DNA from: Tenebrio molitor
Taxonomy: Eukaryota; Arthropoda; Insecta; Coleoptera; Tenebrionidae
Assembly (NCBI RefSeq): GCF_963966145.1
Contig: NC_091047.1
Span: 6,696,001 to 6,760,000 of the forward strand
Direction of reading: 5' to 3'
DNA length: 64,000 bases
Shown here: one piece after another, positions 1 through 10,900 of the stretch
Numbering within the stretch: position 1 is the stretch's first letter
Layout of the letters: each line of letters starts with the position of its first letter
The notes under the pieces: model-generated
Told to the model about the DNA's origin: nothing
What the model saw: the letters and a program-made list of their open reading frames with translations, nothing else
Databases searched by the model: none
Position numbers and translations under genes: made by a program

Positions 1-1172
1 CGCCAAGGATAGGCATTGATTAATTCTTACCTTAAAGGACTCCAAGGGTATTTTAACATCGACTCATTATACTTTAGTAGGTTTTGTAATTTGTAATTAG
101 CTTTAAAGTGCTTCCGTAAAGGTACAATTTATTACGAACTGTTCGAATTGTGATTGGCGTGACTTACAACTGTTTTTATTTATTTTTTATTTGAAACGAA
201 CCAGTATTTTCAATTCTTACATTATCTAATTAGTTAGGATTTAAGTTTTATAATTATGTAAGTTTTTGCGAATGTCTACATTTTTTATTAAGTGATTGGT
301 AATCAGCCCCATTATCAAGTGAGATTAAAATAAATTGTTTATTATTTATTATCTAATTTACTTTCTATAAAACCGCAAATAATCTTCAGACAACCACACG
401 CACGTTTAAGACAATGTGAAATTTTGTGGGTTGATATATGGGACAGTGGATTCGGTAACGTGCTATTGAGAGAAACCGATAAATACAAATTGGAAATAGC
501 GAATAAGGAAAGTACTGAAGGAAAAAAGCGTCGGAAGGAGGAAAAAATTTATGTTCTGTTGCAAATAATAATGAGAGAAAGGTAGAAAGGAAAGATTAGA
601 GTTTTTTGGAGTTGATTTCGATTTTAAAAAACTTTTTAAAACAGGGGGTGACAGTAATAGGACTTTTACGTGAGTAAAAACAAAAAGAAACAACGCAAAG
701 TTAAAATAAAAAAGAATGATAAAATATATTTAGAAAACAGAATAATGTGGATTTTTTACTGCGTGAGGAGGAAGTGTTATTCAGTAATCAATTAATCAAA
801 GCGTGCCATTGTATTGTGAACAATTGCATTCCGATGGAGTGAGAATTTAAGAAAAAAAAATTCAGATTATGTCCATATCGACTCTTTAATTTAAAATGTA
901 GTAATTAAATTTGTCACGAAATAAGAATAAAAACAATCGTTTTATGTAACTGCTAAGTTAAAAGTCTTATAGATGAGTCAGCTTATTTTGTAGGCGCGAA
1001 TGAGTTATCAATATGTGCCTTATTTTTAATTATTATTATGTTTAATCATTTTTCGCCTGAGCTGGTTTGAATTTGAATACAGCGAATAAACGTTTTAAGG
1101 CAATTTTCTTTGTTTCCATGGGAGATGTTACAAAATAGGTGCAAAAAGGTGCTAGAAAGTGTGCGATTACAT
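1..1172. other. AT-rich intergenic DNA, no gene seen
   Basis: Very AT-rich sequence with runs of A and T and no long open frame starting at ATG. At the left edge, the minus strand reads CCTTTAAG followed by GTAAGAAT, which looks like a splice donor, so an exon of a neighbouring gene could be cut by the window edge. Too little is present to translate or name it. The short open frames here look like chance. Confidence 0.4.
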
Positions 1173-1611
1173 ACGGGTTATTCACATAAGATGACGAGCC
1201 TGACCAGGTAAAAATGCAACCCAAAATACGCTTTACAAAGCATTCATTGTGTTTTGGTATTTAAAAATTAAATCAGGAATCCGAGTAGGTATTCTATTAA
1301 TTTGAAAGGTATATCTGTCATTGCATTTTTCGTTGACATTTAGTATTTGAAAAGGTTTTCGAACCGTGACAGAACCGATATGATCCTACTTACCCATTAC
1401 TTTTGTGATTTTAATCGCTTATTATTCTTATTAAATCATACTTTGTTGAGAAAGGTATTTTTTTGTCAGAACTTGACATTCATTTGGCTGCCGTTAAAAG
1501 CTGTTATGATAATGCTGGATAATGTAATAGGGATCGAGATTACTTTGTGAATTGCCTTTTGGGTTGCATTTTTACCTGGTCAGGCTCGTCATCTTACGCG
1601 AATAACCCTGT
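1173..1611. mobile_element. MITE with ~50-bp terminal inverted repeats (GCAACCC group, subfamily B)
   Basis: The left arm (about 1173-1222) and right arm (about 1560-1611) are near-perfect inverted repeats of about 50 bp. Each contains GATGACGAGCCTGACCAGG followed by AAAAATGCAACCC. The outer ends read CGGGTTATTC and CAGGGTTATTC, each next to TA, which suggests a TA target duplication. The roughly 340-bp centre is AT-rich and non-coding. The arm is related to, but distinct from, the arm of the palindromic elements at 2.1-2.5 kb and 39.5 kb, so this is a sister subfamily. It is non-autonomous and the transposase type is not evident. Confidence 0.85.
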
Positions 1612-2127
1612 ATTGACAATATTCAGTTCGTCTTTCGGTTTCATTTTATAAATAATGAAATGAAATGAAAACGAAAAACAAGTTGCGCGTGGAGAAGATG
1701 TGTTGGTTTAAAAAAAACGGGAATTGTCAGAAAAAGTTCTGTCAGATTTTATTAAATTTTTATAGTTTGAAACGACCTTTTAGAATTTAGGTTAAAAAAC
1801 TGCACTTATGTGTCAGAAATACTACTGTCAAACAGACACAAATTGACATAAATTGACAAATTAAATTTCCAATTCGCATTAGGTCAAATTTCCCGTTTTT
1901 TTTGAAGCCAACTGTATGCTCCCCAAAATACAAATATTTTTTTAAATGTAAGTTTCTTGTTTTAAATTTATACAAAATTAAAATTGCATTGATTCGTAAT
2001 ATTAATTACCTGGAAAGACGTTGTTCCATAATTTTTATTAATTGCAGCTTAGAACTTTTTTTATAGAAAGTTGAATACATACATCATTGGGTATGGTATG
2101 ACAAAATTCTCAAAATGATCTATATAC

Positions 2128-2287
2128 ATCTATAATGAGCCCGACGGAATAGAAAATGCAACCCACAATACATAGCAACAAAAAGCCGGACATCGAAGCG
2201 GTAAATGTCCGGGTTTTTCTCCTGATGAATTGCGGGTTGCATTTTCAATTCCGTCGGGCTCATTATTCCTCGTAAATCACCTTGTAT
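2128..2287. mobile_element. Palindromic MITE, GCAACCC group, copy 1
   Basis: A foldback in which about 70 bp of each half pair. The left half runs ATAATGAGCCCGACGGAAT then AAAATGCAACCCACAATAC, and the right half is its reverse complement with few mismatches. The right end continues outward to a CACCTTGTA terminus, like the CAGGGT ends of other copies, while the left end is shorter or diverged. The centre holds a second stem around CCGGACAT. Chance open frames here and at 2.3-2.5 kb are produced by the repeat. Confidence 0.85.
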
Positions 2288-2324
2288 TTGTAAGGTATTT
2301 AGAAAGAAATAAAAAATATTATCA

Positions 2325-2477
2325 TACAGGGTGATAATGAGCCCGACGGACTTGAAAATGCAACCCACAATACACTTGTAAAGCAAACCTGTACACCTGT
2401 AGATATATTGTCCTTGTTTTGTTTTGCAAATGTATTGTGGGTTGCATTTTCAAAACAGTCGGGCTCATTATTACACA
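2325..2477. mobile_element. Palindromic MITE, GCAACCC group, copy 2
   Basis: Starts with TACAGGGTGATAATGAGC and continues through GAAAATGCAACCCACAATAC. The right half, ending near 2477, is the inverted copy with TGTATTGTGGGTTGCATTTT and GGGCTCATTATTAC. It lies under 50 bp from copy 1, so the two probably inserted close together or arose by rearrangement. There is no coding capacity. Confidence 0.85.
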
Positions 2478-3564
2478 GGCTAACAGTGGAAAAGATGTCT
2501 TGAAACTGAAATGTGATTTTGGTACAATTTTAGGACGTCATTACAACAAAAATACTAAAACAATTCCATCACCTATGGTTTTCCAGATTCTTAAGCTCTT
2601 TATCGAGAGGTGCTTTGGTAGCAATGGTTTAGATTTCGCAAGGTGCAACTGACTTACCTAACTGAAACCTAATCATCTAGTTTCGTTTTTCACTTTCTTA
2701 TCAAAATTTAAGAATCAGAAGCAGACAAGAAACTAAGTTTTCATCCACATTAAAGATGTGTAATATTTTTATAGAATGCCCAGGCCGATTTGCAATTTTA
2801 TATTTTATTCAATCTTTTACATTACCTACTTCATTGTATTCTTTGTCTTTAAAGCAACTTCCGCGATAAACCTTAGGTGAAAGAAGAAAAATACGAATAG
2901 ATTCGTAATCAGCTCACAAAAAAATATACAAAACAGCTCTTAAAACCAAAGCAGTTAAAGTGCATTTTATCATTCAAATTTTGTAGGGTTGAAAAAATTA
3001 TAGTAAAGGAACTGAAATAAACTAAAGTAACTATATTTTTTAAGTACTTTTTATGGTGTTTTGTCGGATTTCTATAAATAACAAATATAAAATGTCTTCC
3101 ATATAGTATCAGATATGCAACCAACAATTCACATGGACATTCGATGTCACAAGTTTTGCCCTCACTTTGCATCTATTCGCCATCGGGGGATCTTACAGAC
3201 TTATTTATATTTTTAAATTACATATGTCAAGTTGAATTGTTGCAAAATACCAATTTCTGATTATTTTGCACAAATTGCACAAGCACCTTGTTGAAGACTT
3301 TTACTGTACTGACTTGGAGTAGGCCTTCAATAAAGAAGTATAAATAATGAAACGCTACTTTAATAAAATATTTACTACTTCACTGTAGTAAAGTTCAAAT
3401 TATTAAAACTAAACTTAACAAACGGTCCTTATCAAAAATACATATAACTCTACTCGTCACTATTACAAAATATATCAATATCCTCATTACATTATAAAAA
3501 TATGAAATTCTGGAATGGTACTGATGTCTTTTTAAATGTGTGAACACTTCTCTTGATTCAAGAA
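2478..3564. other. AT-rich spacer between the repeats and the Cdk4/6 gene
   Basis: Non-coding, AT-rich sequence that includes the 3' flank of the minus-strand kinase gene, whose stop codon is at 3567-3565. Several TTTATT and similar strings on the plus strand would read as AATAAA-like signals on the minus strand, but I cannot choose one as the true polyadenylation site. Confidence 0.4.
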
Positions 3565-4620
3565 TTACATTGGTTCTTCAGTAAAGTAGATATGGTTTAA
3601 GGCATCTAAGGTACTAATTCTTTGTTTGGGGTCGAATGTAAGCATTTTCTGAAAATTTGCGACACAAATTAAATAAGATCAGTGCACAAAAAACAAACCT
3701 ACTGTCAATAAATCACACGCGTTATCATTCAGATTTGGTATGATGTCCTTGAAATCCATTTTTTGGGTGTTGCCAAAGGATTCCCAACTGATGGACAACG
3801 TATTTTCGGGCCACTCGTTCTGTTGGGGCTTCCCCAAAATACTGAAAAACACATTTTAATTCCATTCATAACGCTACAAACAGTTCTACCTCAAAATCTT
3901 GCTGAGCTGGTCACTTTCAGAGCTGCCACAAAACAGCGGTTTCAAACTGTAAAGCTCTGCTAAGATGCAGCCTATCGACCACACATCCACAGGTGTCGCG
4001 TAAGGCACCCCCAATAATACTTCTGGTGCTCTGTACCACAGCGTCACAACAACTGAGGTGAGCCGCATTTCAAAATCGTACGTTTTGGCCAAGCCAAAAT
4101 CGGCAATTTTGATGTGGCCAGCGTTTGTAACTAGTAAGTTCTGTGGTTTCAGATCTCTGTGTACTACTCTATTACTGTGTAGGAAGTCTACCCCCTTGAG
4201 GATTTCCTGAGACATATTTCGAATTTGTAAATTTGTGAAGCCCACACGCTTGCACTTCTCTATGTAGAGACCCAAATCTTGGTCCACATGTTCGAATACT
4301 AAATACATGAGGAGCTCACGGTCAGTTTTGTGACCGTGACACACCTCCAAAAGTTGTACAATGTTAGGGTGCCCGTGTGAGTTGAGCTGCTTTAAAACCC
4401 CTATCTCACGAAGAGTGTTCATTGGGATTCCATCTTCAGTCAAAGGTACGCAGATCTTCTTGAGGGCCACTATCCTGCCGGTACCTTTATGTTTGCCTTT
4501 GTACACAACACCATAAGCACCTGGAATTTGTTAATGTAGATTTTGCTGTAAGTTGCGACTGTGCTACAAACCTCTGCCTATACTGCACATCTCATCATAT
4601 GGAGATTTGTCTGGAGGCAT
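3565..4620 (-). CDS. Cdk4: Cyclin-dependent kinase 4/6 (four coding exons)
   Basis: This is the insect Cdk4/6 kinase, a Ser/Thr kinase that pairs with cyclin D and phosphorylates retinoblastoma-family proteins to drive G1 progression and growth. Coding exons on the minus strand are 4620-4572, 4520-3890, 3841-3703 and 3648-3565, separated by introns of 51, 48 and 54 bp with GT-AG ends. They total 903 nt and encode 300 aa. The kinase fold is complete. The Gly-rich loop is GRGAYG (15-20), the ATP lysine is K37 in ALKK, and the cyclin-binding helix is PMNTLRE (49-55), the Cdk4/6 counterpart of PSTAIRE. The catalytic loop is HRDLKPQN (137-144), DFG is at 157-159, and the activation segment is TSVVVTLWYRAPE with the T-loop threonine at about 176. 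The start ATG lies 16 nt inside an exon that has a TTGTTGCAG acceptor just upstream, so a non-coding 5' exon is expected further upstream. The N-terminus is shorter than in Drosophila Cdk4. No defects were seen. Confidence 0.95.
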
Positions 4621-4636
4621 CTTTCTTGGCTCATCA

Positions 4637-7420
4637 CTGCAACAAATCAAGTGAAACCAATTAAAAATCACCACCAACTGTTCACTTATTGCGCTTTTAA
4701 ACCGAGAGATCTCACTGTTCTGGGGTAAGTGCGTGAGACAGGCTCGCCCCTTGAAACACAACAGTGCAAAAACAGTGAAAACATTTAAAATTTAAATCAC
4801 CATCTCCCACACACTTCCCATTTATGTTTTAAGAGCATTGAACGGATGCAAGCATGAATGAAACAAGCGTCCTAATCAGTTGCCAAGTCCGAGTTTAATA
4901 ACTCCAAAATTAAATGTCTAAAACGTGCCTCAAATAACCAAAGATTTTTATTTTATTTAGTTAGTAACGTCTCACTACAATTATCTATCGATTATGGTGC
5001 GATAAATCTAATGCTACAAATATTTGTGTGATTTACAAACGTACAAATTATTAATCACAAACAGAAACACGCCGAACCACAACTGTTACTTTCGTCCGTT
5101 TGATGCATTTCGGTGAAGCCCCATGCACACTACGTAACCGGCAGCACACTCATAACCTCAAAGATAAATGTCAAAAATATTACGAAACAAGCCAAGAAAG
5201 TGCAGTTGAAAATATAATAAAATAAAAAACGTTATGAATAAATACGGTGGTTTCAAAAGTTTTTTAGCGATTAGTAACGTCCAGTTAAGCTTATCGAAAC
5301 GAATTCTACAAGATTTTGTTCTATCTTTTGCAAACACAATTTTTAATTTTTGTTGAAGGTAATTCTGGGTAAAAAAGAGGAATTTCTGTTAATAACTGTA
5401 TTGTTTCTAGATCACACTCCAAATAGCAGAAACATTATTATTATTAGGACATCTCTGTCTAAGATTACATTTTTGTTCAAATTAAAGATAAATTTTACCT
5501 TACGAATCTTGATTAATATAGTTACTTCCTAATTAACAATCCATAATTTAAAAAAAAGCACTATATCGAGTAAAATAATTAATTTTAATGAGCGTTGTCA
5601 AGACTGTTATAATTACTATATCACTTAACGATAATTTAAATGCTTAATTAAAGTTGTTTGTCGTACTTTGTGGATAAAAACAGCTGCGTTTTCACATTTT
5701 ACGTTGTAAATTCTCGTAGCCAGATTATCGGTAAATGCCGAAACATGTGGACCACACGTAGTTCGTAGTCTGCCTCGCCGTTGCTAGCGCTTCATGTGCG
5801 CCGAGCTTTAGCCGTTGTCCGCCATTTTTCCAACGAACAGCTGGTGTCTGTTGACAACTGCCGGCCATTTGCCGGCTTTACCGTCAGCTTGTGGGAGATT
5901 GATTTCACCGGATGCTTTCCAATCCAAAGCTGTCTCATAACTGTAGCAAATAAAGATTGTCTTCGGCCACTGTGAGATTTAGGCTGAGACCCGCGAGGAT
6001 TTGACAGCGAACGAATGAACCGAGTTTTTTTGTTGGCTGCACTGATGACGCTATTCGAAATAAACCGTAACTCGAATTTAATATGCAAATTGTGCCCCAG
6101 TAAATATAAAAATGTAATTGAAATAAAATGTCTCAAAGTCGATACCCCGTTCGTCGATTCACAGCGAAGTTTTTGTTAAACTTAATTTTGGGGAAATCTA
6201 AACGGACCTGTCACTGGGGCCCAGTGCAATAACCTCAATTACTGTCCAAATGTCAATTTGCTAAATCATTCCAAATGCATTTAGTGAGTTTAGTACACCC
6301 AAAAAATAATAAAAGCCTTCAAGTTGTCTTTGCGGTGAAACAGCTGGTCTACCAGCGCAGCAATCTCTAACAGATTCTTTGTCTAAACGTCAAGATCGTC
6401 ACAATAACATGTCTTAATTCTCTCGAGCAGACATAAATTGATGTTATAAAGTTATTAACGCAACAATTTGATTGTACCGTTACAAGTCCCAACTGCAGCT
6501 TTCGAAGTTTTTAAGTCAAATGTCACAATAAACTGTAACTTACTGACAGACTTGACACAAACGCTTAGTAAGGTACTGAAGAATAGCTGTCTCTTCTATT
6601 GTTGACGAAAGCCACAAAAACTTGTGATATAAACGGTAATCCACCATTTGTCAAATAAGACAAATTCTTCCAAGAACCAATTCAATAGCCTTACTTTTCA
6701 TCGACTCCTCACACGATACCCAATCATATTTTTTGCTTGAGTCGTTCTCATCGAGCAGAACTGTTAATTTAAAGCAGAAGGTGAAGTGTTTATTTGACGC
6801 GAAAAGTATACTGGAAGCTTTCTTTACTTTCTACTTCAAGTAAAATAAAATGAAATATGTGCAAGATGTAAAACTGAAACAATGCAACAAGAGCGCCTTG
6901 ATGCCACAAAGGCCACAATACAATTTTGTTGGGGGTGCAAGTATCGAATTTATGCAATTTCTTTGTCTAACTTGGGATATGCGGATTCGAGGGTCATAGT
7001 GTCTTTGCTGCAGGTCTAATAATTTTGCGCGCTGATCCGTGACAAGAAATTTTAGAAAAAATTGTTTTAACGAAGGTAACTGGTTAACATTCTACTTCAT
7101 TGTTTAATTATTTTAATTGGCGTGCAAGTCCAAAACAAAATAAACTTTCACCGTGTGTCACTACTTTACTTGCTGAAAGTCTCCACGGCAACCGCAGGAC
7201 TTCTTCTGCATTAGCATGCCGCAATACAAACCTGTGGAACGCGGACGTCACGCTTTCAAGAAATAAAACAATACAACGGCGTCTGCACTCCGAAGCAATT
7301 GATTATTAAATCTGGGTAAAATCGTCAACAACACGGATCTTGCACGATTAAATCGTGCGCGTGGTGCGTCTTTTATTCGTTGAAGATTTTGACGCGCGCC
7401 AAACCATCGATGTTTTTCCA
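4637..7420. other. Intergenic region between divergent genes
   Basis: This holds the upstream region and unplaced 5' exon(s) of the minus-strand Cdk4/6 gene and the far upstream region of the plus-strand membrane mucin gene. It is mostly AT-rich, with a GC-richer patch at about 5740-6010. Two overlapping open frames in that patch (5781-5975 plus, 5792-6136 minus) have no recognisable domain and no splice support, so I do not call them. No repeat with clear inverted termini was found. Confidence 0.35.
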
Positions 7421-7961
7421 TCACTCAGTCATCGACTTATTCACCTTCCCCAGCTCTTTCGGGCCCCACCTGTCATAAACCGAGCCACATACCGCCAACA
7501 AGGTAGGTAATACACTCGAGCGTTCTTCACCAACGCGTCCCGTTATTCGACCAGTCTTCTGAAGAAAACGTCCGCGTGCGTCGTCATCAAACCCTGCTGC
7601 GAACCCATCCAGGGAAACGCTCTGGACGCGGAAAACCAAACGGAAAAGTGCCCCACAAGCGGGACCAGTGGAAAAGAAAGTTGTGTTAGTGGAGTGGTGC
7701 GGTGGCGACGATCGCAAGAAATCTCCGGATGACCCAAATAGCCGCTTCTGACAAACACTAACCGTGTCTCACGGCCGGTTCATTGTTGTTCTCGAAGAAA
7801 TTAGCGACGCGTGTGCTCGCCCTCTGCCCCAGCGCCGAAATGGTCCACGGCTGGGAACGGCCCCCCAAGTGACTAGTTGCCGGATTAAGTGTTATTTTTG
7901 TTGGGGGTTGCTCGCGATTGAACCGGCTAAATGTGGTGTGATGTGATTGACCTGTGACAAC
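7421..7961 (+). promoter_or_regulatory. Probable promoter and 5' UTR of the SEA/EGF membrane mucin gene
   Basis: A CpG-rich, GC-balanced stretch directly before the first coding exon. TCAGTC at 7425-7430 matches the arthropod initiator consensus, and no TATA box is seen upstream, so a TATA-less promoter starting near 7426 is possible. The sequence down to ATG 7962 has no good splice acceptor that must be invoked and would form a leader of about 535 nt. The transcription start is inference from the motif only. Confidence 0.3.
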
Positions 7962-10900
7962 ATGGCCACATCCAGTTCTAGTCGGTCTGCACTCAAGCAT
8001 GGGCTCTTTCTCGTCCTCACTTTCTTCATCGTCGAAGGTAAGCACCCGGAGATGTGTCATCCCGGGTTGTGAAAGCGCCCGGGTTTTCCAAAACAACGAA
8101 TTTCTCCCACGAATTATTCACGCCCAAATTCCGATAAAATTAATTGGATGGATCCGGCCCATGGGGGTACTAGTTGCATGCAAAGCGCGACAACAGCGGT
8201 GAAAGCGCACTCGCGGCCAATCAAAATATTGGCCTTAATCCTGATCTTGAAGATGGCGACAACAATAACTCGTCGGTGTTATTGGCTGCGAATTAAAACA
8301 TTGCCCCAAACGCGTGTCATATTCGCCTTCTTTATTTCCTTTCCTGCGACAACGCTCCACTAATTGCACCAGTAGGGTCTGCTGCTGATTTATTTAGAGC
8401 CCATTATATTGCGTGAGAAGCTCTAATTGGAGTAGATCTTGATCACCTCACAATACCGTTTGACACATGTCTTAAATGGACATATTATACTTACGTAAAA
8501 CTTAGAAAGATTCAAAATTGCACATGATTCTTCTTTTCGTCAGTTCCTGCTTTCAAGGATTTTCCAATTAGAAATTTCGCTGCTCTCACGACAACTGATT
8601 CGTGACACGGGTTCTATTATCTAACTGGGACATTTTGCATGTCCCATATCCCGACAAAAGAGAGTCGAAACATGATTGTTGTTAACACCGTTGAAGAATC
8701 TCGTCCCGAGCCCCATCTCTGACCACAAAACTGCACCAGATTATGCCCTTGCTGGCACAGTTGTTCTCTCCACTTCTCGCAACGAAAGACATTCAAAAAC
8801 AAGCAAACTAGTTTTTCACAAAATCCATTTCAACAAACAGTTACCACCAGACTGCATAATATACTTCGTCCACCTTTTGACATTCTTCTTTCGGGACGTG
8901 ATCAGCGACGATCTGTTGAGCAATCCAAACCCGAAGGCGAGACGACACTTCCTTTTTAATTATTTGACGAGCACCTGTCAGACTTGTGAAGCATAGCAAT
9001 AAATTCCTCGAGTGTTTGTCAATTTGTTACGCGGTTTACAAAAGAGCAACCGACGCTGATCAAATTGAAGCATGATTTTGGAACCGGATTTGGCTCCATT
9101 CTTTCCCAGCCAGCGCAAGTTCAAGAACGATTTCTTCATTGCGTAACGAAATTGATGAACTGTGGTCGTCTTGACCTCTAACGGTCACACAGTGAAATTC
9201 TTCGCCTCCATTGTGCGATCTTATCAAAGACAGTGTTCGATCTCGGAAGGAATTAATTAGAAAATTGTAATTTCGACCGCTAGTTCCTCATGTGGTAAAG
9301 AGAGCATAAACAATAATTCGTTAGCTCGTTATGCTCTCGGCGATTTGTTGTTAATTCGATTTGAAGCAATTAATGGAACTGTTAGGTGCAGAAGTTGCGT
9401 GGACGACCCGAAGGAATACAAATTTTGTATTTTTCAAAATTACAATGCAAGTGAGCGAAGAATTGACGCGAGACACGCCTTCGGCCATTAATAACGGTAT
9501 TAACGGTACAATAAAAATACTCAGCGGAGAGTAGTAAGAAACGAGACGTTTAATTACAGTTAATTGATTTTGCAGGATTCGATGGTTATTCGAATTCATT
9601 CATTTCGCCGAGCTCTGCTGGTGAGGCGCACTCGAAGGAAGAGACCCACTTGGGAGACCGCACTTCCGCCCCCGACGACATCTTCGTCGCGTCGTCGGTG
9701 ACGCCCCAGCCGAGTCAGAGCAAAGTGAGGCGTTCGGCCGAGCCGATCCTGTCCAGGACGACAGGAATCGACGGTCTCCTGACGTACAAAAACGTCGGAG
9801 AGTCTCTGGACAGCAACGACGTCGAGCTCTCGGGGAGGCTGCTCAACATAAACCCGTCCAAAACGGGTCAACACTTCGAGAGGAGCCAAGTGCAACAGAC
9901 TGCGCTGTCGGGGGAAGGCGTGGGGGCTCCTCAAGGCCGGGCCTTGAAGGAGCCCCGCGAAATCTCGCCGACTGCTACGGCGCCGGTGACTATTGCCACG
10001 TCGCTCCCTAAAGGGCGCCAGGCCAATCCCGACATCCAGGACATCATCACCGGGATTGTAAAACTGTTGAACGGGAACGTCAACGTGCAAGCTAACACAG
10101 CGCCCGTGATGGGGGGCCGGCCGCTGCGCCCCCTGTCCACGCGGATCAACAACCGGGGCCCTCCCAGGATAACAGACGTGCCGGCTTTGCCCCCCGATTT
10201 CGACATTCCGGCCCCGCCGCTGCCGCCGCCTCCGTTGGGGCAAAAGCCGCCGCCGGTTTCGCCGACCAGGATCCCGACGCCCTACCCTTTCGACGTTCCG
10301 CCGCACAACACCTCGCCGATCAAGAGGCCCGGGCTCTACAGGCCCGTCACGATACCGCCGTGGAACAGGAGGAAGCCCCCGAGTCGCAGGCCTCTGCCCC
10401 CCTACAAGCCCATGCCGCCGATCAATTCCGACACCATCAGTCTGACAACAGACAGACCCGCTCAGGATATTTTGACACTGGACCTGGGATCACAATTACA
10501 ACCCAACGAAGACGAATTCAACTATGACAGTTATGAAGAATTTAAGAGTAACAAAACTGAAACACCACCAGCGAATACGACTCAAGACAAGGAAATTACT
10601 AATTTTGAGAAAAACAAAGAGAAGAGCACTTCAAAGATGAGCAAATATACGTCGGTGGTGCCTTCATCTACAACGAGGACGGTTAGTTCTGACAGAATGT
10701 CCGCAGCATCGATTGTTAACTCTTCAACGTCTTCTGTTTCGTCTGAGGTGACGAATTCGTCGTCACAGATGTCCACGTCAGTGTCTGTTATGCCCACTAG
10801 TATCAGTCCAACAAGTACCACTACTACAATTGCACCGACTAGTACTAGTACTGTGTTGACAAGTTCAGTACTGGATTCGTCGATTTCTGTGAATGCAACA

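Noticed and set aside
2120..2652. Frames containing a recurring CIVGCIF peptide
   Set aside because: The peptide is the translation of the GGGTTGCATTTT part of the palindromic MITEs, not a protein family.
5781..6136. Overlapping frames of 64 aa (plus) and 114 aa (minus)
   Set aside because: They occupy the same bases on opposite strands, with no domain. The minus frame is Ser/Arg-rich by composition.
9596..10306. 236-aa antisense open frame, very Arg-rich
   Set aside because: It mirrors the GC-rich stalk exon of the membrane mucin, which has a consistent splice chain and domains. The antisense frame is compositional.
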